From contig JBITNC010000001.1 in assembly GCA_050084985.1 (NCBI GenBank), positions 31,558,001 to 31,622,000 on the forward strand: DNA of 64,000 bases. The letters are read 5' to 3'. This document shows positions 23,701-33,979 of the stretch, one piece after another (within the stretch, counting starts at the first letter, position 1; each line of letters starts with the position of its first letter). Source of the stretch: Nageia nagi. Its lineage: Eukaryota; Pinophyta. The notes below the pieces were generated by a model. That model had not been told where the DNA came from. It did no database searches and was given only the letters and a program-made list of their open reading frames with translations. Both the position numbers and the translations under genes were made by a program.

Positions 23701-24870
23701 AATGTTGTGATTCTACAAAATAGTTCTTTAATGCATGATGGGTATAAAGAACAATATGTGGTCGATCCTGATTTCCAAAATGTCTATCATAGATTGAGTC
23801 TTGGTAATGAGGTTGGAAATCATGACTTTCATTTGCATGATGGATTAATTTTTCATTTGGGAAAACTTTGTATTCCTAATGGTGAGAGGAATGATTTGAT
23901 TAGGGAAGCTCATACTTCTTGTATTTCAAAGCACTTTAGTGTTGGGAAAACTCTTGCTAATCTACAAAGGTATTGTTACTAGCCTAAAATGCAAGAAAAT
24001 GTATCCAAATATATTAGAGGTTGTATGTTATGCAGTGTAAGCAAACCCAATAATAGGAAATTTGGTCTTTATATGCCATTATCCATTCCTACACAACCAT
24101 GGGAGAGTATTTCTATGGATTTTGTTGGAGATCTACCTATGTCTAAGAGAGGTCATGATTATTTATATGTGGTTGTGGATAGATTCAGTAAGATGTGTAT
24201 TCTAATCCCATGTAAAAAGATTGTGATAGGTCAAGAGGCTGCTAATATTTTCTTTACTTATGTGTGGGTACATTTTGGTCTTCCTACTTCTATCATTTCT
24301 AATAGGGATTCTAGGTTTCTTGAAAAATTTTGGACTTCTTTATGGGAAAGGATGGACACTAAACTAAAGAGGAGTACAACATTTCATCCACAGATAGATG
24401 GTCAAACAGAGGTGGTAAATAGGATAGTGGTACACCTATTACAGGGTTATTGTGGTAAGCATACTAAGACTTGGGATGAGCATTTGATCTATATACAACA
24501 TGCATATAATCAAGCTTTACATTCTTCTACTAACAAAACACCTTTTGAGACTTGTTTTGGTTATTTGCCAAAATCACCTTTCGATATAGCTTTTCCTTCA
24601 ATAAGTGATGGAGATATAGTTCTTCATAATGAGGAGGAGCGAGCAAAGAATTTTATTGATAGGATCAAATTGATTCATCAAAAGGTAAAAGAATAGTTGG
24701 AGAAGAGTCATGCCAAGTATAAGGAGAGGCATGATCATCATTGGGTGGATCATAAATTTTAGGTTGGGTATCAGGTATGGCTTTATCTCAGTAAGGAGAG
24801 ATAGCATGGTAAGGGAAAGAAGTTGAAACCAATAAGGTATGGTCCATTTACCATTATTGGTCAAGTTGGA
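23701..24870 (+). pseudogene. Gypsy integrase remnant
   Basis: An HHCC zinc-binding domain (H and H within about 23905-23940; C-x2-C as GCMLCS near 24022) precedes the core. The catalytic triad is present: D at 24118-24120 (MDFVGDLP), D at 24307-24309 (SNRDSRF) and E at 24409-24411 (GQTEVVNR). There are 33 residues between the last two, as in related elements. A GPFTII block of the C-terminal domain lies at about 24841. TAG stops at 23980-23982, 24694-24696, 24760-24762 and 24802-24804. Confidence 0.92.
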
Positions 24871-25190
24871 GATAATGCATTTCAGTTGGACTCACACCCT
24901 AGATGCAAATGTATTCCATTATTAATGTTGAGAACTTGAAGTTGTACGAACCAACCTTAGTTACAGAAGATACAGAGGTTATGTTATCATTAGTTGAGGA
25001 TTTAGCCCTTGAGCACATGAATGTGTTGGTTGAGGATGTAGTATTGGAAAAGAAGCAATGATCATCTCGTAGTGGTATACATGAGTTGTGGCATATTGAA
25101 GTGAAGGGCCAACATCCACACAAGGCCAAGTGGTATGTAGTTGATCAGGTGAGGGAGCTCTACCCTCACCTCATTTCATCATCCTAATTA
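24871..25190 (+). pseudogene. Gypsy integrase C-terminal tail, chromodomain-like
   Basis: The frame ending at TAA 25188-25190 encodes LEKKQ, a TGA stop, SSRSG, then 'IEVKGQHPHKAKWYVVDQV' and ELYPHLI. The W and the spacing resemble the chromodomain-like tails of plant chromoviruses, thought to guide integration into heterochromatin. Similarity is by eye and weak at the N-terminal half, so the call is tentative. Confidence 0.5.
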
Positions 25191-25216
25191 CTTTTAGGGA
25201 CAAAAGCTCTCTCTCA

Positions 25217-25227
25217 GTGGGGAGGAA
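25217..25227 (+). other. Polypurine tract of gypsy element
   Basis: AGTGGGGAGGAA runs to the base before the 3' LTR start at 25228. It is the plus-strand primer site. Confidence 0.8.
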
Positions 25228-26365
25228 TGATCCAAAATTTGGATCCCTTAAACATTTATTAATCTCCATTTTAGTGTGTTCATTATGATTGCCTTGTCTT
25301 CAGCTTTTTGATGCTTCTTTCAGATCGTGAATTCAAGTTCGTATGTGGAAGATATAATATTAATTTCATTTAAGTATTGAGAATATATATATATATATAT
25401 ATAATATTTAAAAGTTTTGGGTGGCTCACCTACCATCATGGATGCCTACGTGGAGTTTGATCGCATGGAGTTTGACTGCGTGGTGATGAGGCAGGTGAAT
25501 GCATGGAGTCAAACGATGACTGTATGGAGGTGATGCAGTAGGAAACCATGACTGCTAGCCAAGCCAACCTACACCAACCAAAACCATGATCGCAAACCAA
25601 GCTATGACCACCAACCAAGCCATGACCACAACCAAGCCACCTGTATGTATAGCTAAGTTGCTAGTCAATAGGAGGTTGACTTCTTCTCAAAACATGCCAT
25701 GTGTCATCACCATAATGCATCCACCTAATTTTAGGTTTATTTAATGTTTTTTTAGTGTTTTTAAAGGTTTATGGTGTTTTTAATTCACCTAAGGTCCTAT
25801 TATTAGGCTGAGTTAATTCTGTAAGCCTAAAATAATCCAGTGAGCATATTATTTCAATTTTAGAGTTCATTTTGGGGAGATTTTTACAACCATTTGAGCC
25901 CAAATTTGACAAGAATATCAAGGAGTTAATGGGTATCTAAAAATAGGTTTTGTATCAAATTTTCTAGTTGTAATACTCTCCAATTTTAGCCCCCAAAATT
26001 GTATAAAAAGGGAGCAAATTGGACATGAGAGGAGAAGGAGGATTTTAGGAAAGTTATTTTTAGTTCTTGTTGTGATTTTCAGAGCTTTGAGTGTGTTGTG
26101 AATGTGAGAGGAGGTCTTGAAGGACCATGGAGGCCTTGTAAAGTGATTCCACCCACTAATAGTAGAGAGCTTTTGAGTTGGATGTAGTCCACACTGGGTG
26201 AACCAGGATAATTTTGCTTGTCTCTTTCTATGGTGAATGCTTTTTTCTTCTCTGTGTTTACAAATTTGTTCCTGATTTTCCTTTACAAGCACTTAATTAT
26301 TTTAAGTGTGAATTGATCCTAAGAAAAGGTTAAATTGAAATTTTAATCTTATAGTTTATGGATCA
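25228..26365 (+). repeat. 3' LTR of gypsy element (1,138 bp)
   Basis: It aligns end to end with 19470-20602. Differences seen by eye are mostly transitions, many at CpG in one copy against TpG or CpA in the other. Also seen are a shorter TA run (25383-25402) and a ~15-bp duplicated phrase around GAGTTTGAYCGCATG near 25452. TATAAAAAG box at 26002-26009. Confidence 0.93.
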
Positions 26366-27302
26366 ACATTGCCATTTTTTGGGCTTTCTCTCTGCTCTCC
26401 ATTCTCGAGCATGAGTATTATTCTTCAAGCATTATCATGTTCTCCTCTAAGATCTATGTTATTCGAGGATCTTCTCAAGCATTACTCCTATTGACTTTGT
26501 CTTTCATTCTCCAAGCTATGTTTTTTTGAGTGTTACCAACCTCTAAACTATGTTCCATTCTTTGCTTTGGGACTTCCTTATTTGGGACCTAATTTCCAAC
26601 ATTTGGGTTCTATTTTTTTGGGACTTATAGCACCCAAAACTTACTATCTTTTGAGCTCTAGTTATTGATAACACCTACTAATTTTGATGAATGACATTAT
26701 TATTTTAGAACCCAAACCCCAAGTATTATTATTCTATGACATCCCTCTTGCTCTAAAACTTGGATTAACACTTTGAAAAAGCCTTTATAAGGGATTTCCA
26801 CCCCAAAATTAAATGCTCAATTATCAACATTAATTTTTGAACATTAGTATTAATGTTTTTGTACAAAAATGGTTGATTTACCTTTTTCAATCATTTATGT
26901 TTTTTTAGATGTCATGTAGACATTAATGATATGGGCTTCCTCTACCTTTTGTGACATTCAATGCCATGCAGACAAAAGGGCATGGCCTTTTATAGAATGA
27001 CTAATTAAATGCATGCATAGAGCCCATGATACATTTAATTTTATTATTGACCAAGTTGTGTTTATATAATACTTTATCTTAATTTAAATATAGATAGCCT
27101 AAGCATAAAAATGATGAAGGTGCAGAAAAAGAGTAGTGTATGTAGTTTTTCAACTCCAAGAGAGCCTTGTATTTTTTTACTTCTCTACAATACAATATAT
27201 TTTTGGTCTCCATTTTTTCTCATTTTTTTATTCCACTTGGGGTTAGCCTTGTTGAGTTCTAGCTCTAAACATTATTATTATTATTTTTCTTCAAAATCTT
27301 TA
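26366..27302 (+). repeat. 3' LTR of family A copia, right part
   Basis: It resumes the family A LTR after the gypsy insertion; bases 26366-26370 are the right TSD copy ACATT. It aligns with 14282-15223. The last bases read ATCTTTA instead of ATATTCA, so the terminal CA has been lost by substitution. Confidence 0.9.
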
Positions 27303-27506
27303 AGGATATGGGTACATAGTGAGTGTGATCTATAGAGTATAGTGTGTAACTATATTTGTTGAAGAGCAAAATATATAGTATGTTATGCAACATAAGCATA
27401 AAGCAAGGATTAATCTATGAATGATAGATAATTGTTTGGTAGTATAAATACATTCCAATGTACTACCATGATTTTATAGATTTAAACACAAATGTTCTCT
27501 CTCTCT

Positions 27507-27538
<32 letters not shown>

Positions 27539-28140
27539 CACACACACACACCACACACACACACACACACATATATATATGTTAGTTCTGGAAAATATAG
27601 TGATATACAAGGTAGATAATTATTTGATGAAATGAAACAAAAATATATTATTTGAAAAATTACTTTTGTAAATGCAATATTTAGAACACAATTTCAAGGA
27701 GTCTAGTGACTATAGAATTCATTAATGTATGAAAAATGTTCTATGGATTTTTGATGACAATAATGAAGACTTGTAAAGTGTTTACTAGAGAAATGTAGTA
27801 GCAAATTTTTCAAGTTTGTAGTAAATGCAAATCTTAGGATTCATTCTTATTAACTAGTTTAAGGATTTTAGGAGTTATAAAACTATTTTGGAAAGTTGTT
27901 AACTATCCAAAACTATTTCTAAAACTATTTCAACTTCCTCGTACTATAAAAACAAAGTAAGAACAATGGGAGGGCTGCATTCAATTTTTAATCTACTGGA
28001 TCATAACATAGAAATAACTGAAAATCCATTTAAAAACCTAGTCTATCTAAAGCAATGAAATACAATTACTTTTTGGAGGCATGAATAACGAAAGATGGTC
28101 CCTTTTTCTTTAAAATCATGTATGTTGAACTATGTGTGAC
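27303..28140. other. Non-coding spacer with microsatellite
   Basis: AT-rich sequence with no domain in any frame. The only structured part is the compound microsatellite at 27497-27580. Confidence 0.6.
27497..27580 (+). repeat. Compound microsatellite (CT)n(CA)n(TA)n
   Basis: Consecutive runs of CT, CA and TA dinucleotides with a few interruptions. Confidence 0.95.
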
Positions 28141-30900
28141 ACTGAGAGGGGGGTGAATCAGTGTTTTTAAATTTAAAACTTCAAACTCAAAAACTTTAAA
28201 TAATGTAGTAAAGGGATAAAACTAAATAAAGTAAACACACAAGAGAATATCATACAACACAAGATATAACAAGGTTCACTAATGTGGCCACATCCCTGAA
28301 TAAGACTACTTGGACTCCAATCCAAATCTAGCTATTATAAAGCACCAACTTTACACATAATTTACCAGCACTAACTAGAAGGTGCACCAACCCCTAATTT
28401 TTGTAGCACCAACTACAAGGAGCACCAACTCCTCTTCTCAAGCATCCACTTGACATATTCAATAAGATAAGATGAAGGATTAATAACTAGTTATCCAAGA
28501 CCTAGAATGGTCTAGCTCAAAACACTTTTACACATAACCACAATCTGAATCTATCTCTTCAACATTTCCTTCTCATTCCAAAAATCACCATGCTCTTCTA
28601 TAGCTTCAACCCTTTTATTCATACTCACTCACTCTTAACACTTATCAGCTAAAAAACCCCAAAATAGACCAAAAAACTATTCTTAAAACTACTAGAAAGA
28701 AAAATATTATTCTAATCAAGAAAAAATTTCATATTTTGATGCAATATTGATATGATTTCTCACACACATTTAGAACTCTTAACACTTGTAGAACTATAAA
28801 GAAATCATTCATTCAGACACATCTGTTACTCACATATACTTCACACATTGCTCAAAATCATACTACACTACCAATGCACAAACCCAAATAAATTTGAATG
28901 TTAGAGAATTGGTTCATGATAATACATCAAATGCACTCAAAATGCATGTTCCAAGTTCTTATGGCACAAAATGATATTACAATTTTTGCATAGATGCTCA
29001 ATCATATCTAAAAGCCCGTATTTATATTTTGTATCACTAAAACTCTCCAAAATTAATTGGGAGTGTAATATATTTTAACAAGAAATAAAAACATATATTA
29101 AAAAATCATAATAAGTATTTTTTCAAATATTTCACTACCAAAACTGGGCTAAGTACTTAGCCAAAATTTTTGTCTTATCATTTCATCAAACACTTACCAG
29201 GCATCCTTGTTCATTGACTTTTAGACCTCGGATTGACATGAACCAAAAACCAAAGTTGTGAAATTTTTCATGCTGATTATAAATATACAAACAAAAAATA
29301 AATATATCAAATCAAACTAATGTAATTCCTCTTTTTCTTTGCTGTCCCAAAAACTGCACCAAACTACAAAAAGTTACTAGGTGGCATTTTGTAACCTGTA
29401 CCATTTCCGTCTTGGTTGGCTCTTTGATATAAAATTTGGAACACATATACTACATATACCCAAATACAATTTTTCCAAATTTGAAGGTCTAAATACTCAT
29501 ATTTGTCTCACAACATGTCTTTCAAAGTGGCCTTCAACAAAGATTTCACTAGTATTTTGTCAAACAATTCACATGCTTAGTTTTGTGCAAATTATAGATT
29601 CTCATACTTCAGGACCTCAAATTGAGATGATTCAAAAGAAAATGTTATTATTATAATAAATTTATATGTGTGAAAAATTTGAAATTCTAAATTTAAAAAC
29701 TTTAAGAGCTTGAAACAACCATTCAACTATTTCCATGACTTAGCCAAAATTTATTCTCAAAACTGTAAAAAGTTACAAAGTGGCATTTTGCAACTTGCAA
29801 CCATTTTTGTCTCGATCATCATATTTAATGAAATTTGGACCACATATTTTGGTATATATTAATATATATAATTAAAATTTTCACTTCTGAATCAACACCA
29901 TTTGCTCACAATGTGACTTGCATGGAGCTAATTTCACCTAAAATTTTGACTATTCAAAAATCCATAAGTGTGCCCCAAAAAAGAATCAACAAGAATTTTG
30001 ACCATTCTAATGCTACACACAAATTTTTTGTCAATAAAAAAACTTATCCAAGCCATATCTAATTATTCTCCACCTTCCATTTGCATTTTAGCCTTCATGA
30101 CAAGTTTTGGTACCTCATGACAAGTTTTGGTCCCTTTGTCATTTTTGCATCTGACAACTTTGCAAATCTTGTTGATGTCATTTCTTTGACACATGAAACC
30201 ATGTGAAACATATGATTATTAATCTCATCATGTTGAAAAAAATGAAAATACCATTGCACCATACTCAGCAATGTATGGTAACTTTTTATCATGCTTTGAG
30301 AAAAGTTTGTTGTATTATGAAATTATATTTTCTATGACATTTACTTAGAAATTTCAAGCTTTATAAATTTGTTCATTTCATTACATGAATCATTCATTTT
30401 GTGATATATTGGATCAAATTTGATATTACACCATCTTATGAATAGAATCAAATGATTTCTAATCACTATAAGGTTGGTTGATTAAGCTTGGGTTCCTAGA
30501 AGAATCTAGAAAACATTTTAGTTCTAGAAAATGCACAATTGTTAGTTACTTCTCCATTGTTTGAATTTGATCTCCATGATTTATTTTTCTTTCTTTATTT
30601 ATATTTTTTTTAATATTTATTTTTAAATTATCATGTGTGAGAATGAATTTCATAGAGAAAAAGAGTAGTGTTGCAAACCAGAAAACAACTTTAGAGTTCT
30701 CAAATAGTAATGATCACATCAGTAATTTCCAAATTATTCCAAGTCTATACTTCATTTTGCAAATTTCCACATAATTCTTGAGGTAAATTCCTTTCAAAGT
30801 GAGGTAAGTAACAATACCTCACTTATATGTTGATTTCCTTTACCATTTTATCATTTCAAAAAATACTTTATAAGAGGAAAGAATTAACCATCAACATAAT
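28141..30900. repeat. Non-coding repeat region with candidate LTR boundary
   Basis: GAGAGGGGGG at 28144-28153 is followed by TGAATCAGTG, which looks like a polypurine tract joined to an LTR start. No partner LTR or primer site is seen. About 100 bp inside is a phrase (ACACAAGATATAACAAGG, then CACTAATGTGGCCAC) that resembles a segment near the edge of the LTRs at 45138 and 47037, so the orientation is unclear. Two diverged copies of a ~390-bp unit occur near 29369 and 29756 (AAAAAGTTACWARGTGGC). A 21-bp direct duplication lies at 30096-30137. Confidence 0.35.
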
Positions 30901-31075
30901 TAGTGCTAGAAGGAGGGCCTAAATTTATTTTTTTTGTTTATTTTAGTAATCTTATTTTTAGATTTCCTACTTTATATTTTAGGTAAACATAAAAAGTCAA
31001 AATAAGCTATGAGATTTGAGTTTTATGAATTTTCAATTTTAAATCTACATTTGAAAGAAACAAAATTTTTTTTCT

Positions 31076-31290
31076 TTGCTAAAATGTTTAGGTGAAGATC
31101 ATTGCAGGTTGAATTTCACCAAGTTTTTATGGCAATTTAGAAGGAACCCAACAAAGAAAATAGTTCAAGTTCATAAGATGAATTTCTTTGGTACTTTTTG
31201 TGTGAGGCAAATTACTTCCCTTACATTGATTTGTAGTGATTTAAATTTTTTTGGTACAATAATGGGTCTAGTACCATGGTTACAAGGAAG
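31076..31290 (+). pseudogene. Unrecognised reading frame, 5' part, cut by an LTR element
   Basis: An open stretch on the plus strand runs up to the element that starts at 31296. After the element and one CTATC copy are ignored, the same frame continues open at 41965 for about 36 codons until a TGA near 42073. I do not recognise the protein. Its start is not evident; upstream sequence has stops. The continuity suggests that the LTR element landed in sequence that was still coding-like, probably an older transposable element. Confidence 0.45.
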
Positions 31291-31295
31291 CTATC

Positions 31296-32132
31296 TGTTG
31301 AAGTGTTTTTAGCATCCCTTAGTATTAAACTAGGTAGAAACTACGGTAAAATATTCAAACATAAAATATTCAAACATGTGAATATGTATCATCCTAGTTA
31401 TTTTGATCAAATAAATAATAGATAACATAAATAATAAGAAATAATAAAATAACCTAAATAGATACAATGATAAAGTAACATATCAGGGTTATTGAATCAA
31501 GATTACTCATGCACGTACTAAAGAGGAAGGGATAAAGTGAAAGATAAATATATGTGAATCCTTACCTAGGAAAATATGATATTATGATGATAAGAACTTT
31601 TCAAAGATATGTAATCTTGATGTACAAACCCCATAGAGCACAATAATAAGAAGGGTAACATAGATGCTAGTGACAATGTAGACATTAGGTCCAGAATAAT
31701 AGCACAAGCATTCATGATGGCACATATGCTTAGAGTATGATTGAGTAGAGTTTACCAACAAGGATTAAAGAACCATATAAAGTTGACAAGATGAGTGATA
31801 TATATATTTGTGAAGGATAAAATGATAGATATTCTCGAGTGATAACAAGATCCCAATCTTAATAAATAGTGTTTAGAAACATCTAGTAATTAGGGACCAG
31901 CTATCGAGATGAAATCTTAATTTCTTTCATGTGTAATCATACTTAACTTTATATATACAATATATCCTCCACTATGCCTTTAGGAAGGCTAGCATCGATG
32001 CTTAGGTACCTAGAATAGAAATAAGAAGATCAAACGAGAGATGGTTGGAAATAATACCAACAATATGATATAAGATCAATAAAGTATAACATCAAAGTGA
32101 GATCACCTTAGGTGGACCAAAATTAAGTGTCA
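31296..32132 (-). repeat. 3' LTR of Tat-like element
   Basis: On the plus strand it runs TGTTGAAGTG...AAGTGTCA. It aligns with 41153-41959, sharing blocks such as AGTATTAAACTAGGTAGAAA and AATATGATATAAGATCAATA. On the minus strand it is preceded by a purine-rich stretch (CAAAAGGGAGCA, about 32138-32151), the likely polypurine tract. Confidence 0.88.
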
Positions 32133-32459
32133 ATAGATGCTCCCTTTTGCAAGTATAATGAAATGAAACTTTTTGAAATGAAATTATGCTTACAAAGGAA
32201 GTAAAAATAAAAGAGAAGAAAAATTTGATACTTCCCTAGTTTTGCTATAGAACTATTCGATCATCAAGGATTAATGATATATGCTACCCCCTCTTTTCCT
32301 TGGTTATGAAGTGGAATGACTATCCATGAAATGATAACAACCAATAGCAAAGAATGACCTAAAAAAGGAGAGATAGAAAATACCACCTTCCAAACATATG
32401 ATAATAAACTCTAAAAGATATAGCAATCATAACAAGAGAAATAATCATCATGAGTGTAT

Positions 32460-32860
32460 GATATCATAATGGTAACACTTAATTCTCTATTCATGGATCA
32501 AAATTATCATAGTAGAACTAATCATCCCATTCATGGAATTACACACAACTTTCATCATAAATGCTATAACAATAAAGAGTAAAGATGAAGTTAATATAAT
32601 ATGCACACATTATCATGAAAGCACCAAATATCCTATTCATAGATGTAAGTCATCACAAAAATACCTAATACCTCATTCATATATGCATACATATAATCAT
32701 AAAGAACTAACATAGTGATGGTTAGTTAAAACCCAACCAACAAAGGTGATAAAGATCAAAGGAGTGTCACATCATCATGGAAATAATAAGTTATCCCATT
32801 CATGGATGCACATTGTCATAGAAGTAAGGATTCCCCATTCATGGATGTATCAAATGATAA
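32460..32860. repeat. Tandem field 1 in Tat-like element
   Basis: The phrase CCCATTCATGGATG recurs in variants near 32488, 32527, 32632, 32671, 32796 and 32834, in pairs spaced by about 39 bp, with CATCATAGAA-like words between. It lies just inside the 3' LTR. Confidence 0.6.
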
Positions 32861-32879
32861 ATATGATAGATGCCTAATC

Positions 32880-33114
32880 CAAAGGGTTGTTATATTCCAA
32901 AAATATGAGATTTTATCAATGTTTTTCCATTAAAGAATAATAGTATGGTATATTCCCAGCCCATGGGTTTTTCATATCTCAAAAATATGGTATTTTATTA
33001 ATGTCTTCATAGTAAACATAAATAGTATGGTAAATTTCCAACCAAGGGGTTTTCATATCAAAAAAATATGAGATTTTATATATTTGTTCCTAGTAAAGAT
33101 GCATAGCAATGAAA
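32880..33114. repeat. Tandem field 2, ~81-bp unit x 3
   Basis: Units begin near 32884, 32965 and 33046 with GGGTTKTTATAT-like words, followed by ATATGAGATTTTAT and AGTATGGTA. Confidence 0.75.
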
Positions 33115-33392
33115 ATGATGGTTATTTAAAGTCCATCCAATAAGAACATGATTATAAAGTAGTGATGATTATTTAACATCCACCCAATAAGGACATGATC
33201 ATAAAGTAGTGATGGTTATTTAACATCCACCCAATAAGGATATGATCATAAAGAAATGATGGTTATTTAATGTTGACCCAATAAGAACATGATCATAGGA
33301 AAGTGATGGTTATTTAATATCCACCCAATAAGGACATAATTATAAAGTAATTATGGTTATTTAATGTCCACCCAACAAGGACATGATCAAGT
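33115..33392. repeat. Tandem field 3, 47-bp unit x ~6
   Basis: GTTATTTAA occurs at 33121, 33168, 33215, 33262, 33309 and 33356, exactly 47 bp apart. Each is followed by a variant of CACCCAATAAGGACATGATC. Confidence 0.9.
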
Positions 33393-33979
33393 TTACAAGT
33401 AGTAAAAATAAGCTCATAGTAATATTAAATGATAGTGTGATAAAGGATAGAAACACTTCTTGATATGTTCCCCTAAGAGTGTTCCCCATATTTGTCAACT
33501 GATGTTGATATATTGTCATGATCCAGCATTAAAGCTTGGGTGAGCATTAGTGCTAAGCCCAATTGTGTCATTAATGATGAAATGAATATTTCTTAGTTGT
33601 AATCTACACATATATCCTAAAAATTACCTACTTGAGGAATGCCTCATGCTTTTTATGGAAGAATGTGCTAAGAATGATATGCCCTTGAAATGAAAATGTC
33701 CATTTATCTTTGCAAAAACATAATAATTACATTTATGTTAGCCATACATAAATTTTTGAAACATGTGAATTTGAAGGAGGAGGTATATGGAAACTAGATA
33801 TGGTGAATGCTTACTAATGACAATGTTCATGCTAGTGTGAGTGTCAATGCGAATACTAGCACGGCACTAATGTGTGCAAATATTAGCATTGGCACTAATG
33901 TGTTGCCTACATGTGAGATCATAATCATTCTACCTAGACAAGATCCATGAAGTCTTCCTCCTTGGAATGATTCATATCA

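Larger units (their letters stand above)
19470..26365 (+). mobile_element. Complete but decayed Ty3/gypsy element nested in a copia LTR
   Basis: A 6,896-bp element with LTRs TGATCC...GGATCA (5' LTR ends ...AGATCA), an initiator-Met-tRNA primer site, gag with zinc knuckle, protease, RT, RNase H, integrase (RT before integrase, the gypsy order), a GPF block and a chromodomain-like tail. Perfect 5-bp TSD ACATT at 19465-19469 and 26366-26370. Removing the element and one TSD copy restores the family A LTR. Ten in-frame stops and at least three frameshifts lie in pol. The order and C-terminal tail suggest a chromovirus-like lineage, which would need a phylogeny to confirm. Confidence 0.94.
14227..27302 (+). 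mobile_element. Ty1/copia element, family A, plus strand, carrying a nested gypsy element
   Basis: The element comprises a 5' LTR (lacking about its first 150 bp), primer site, gag, protease, integrase, RT, RNase H, a purine tract and a 3' LTR. The 3' LTR is split by a complete Ty3/gypsy element (19470-26365), which makes up 6.9 kb of this span. The same family occurs on the minus strand at 1-3386. AGGAT occurs on both sides (14222-14226 and 27303-27307). It may be a TSD, but the truncated 5' LTR makes this uncertain. All frames are broken. Confidence 0.88.

Noticed and set aside
28144-28160. Definite LTR start after a polypurine tract
   Set aside because: The GAGAGGGGGG-TGAATC joint is suggestive, but no second LTR, TSD or primer site could be found, so it is given only as a candidate within a region feature.
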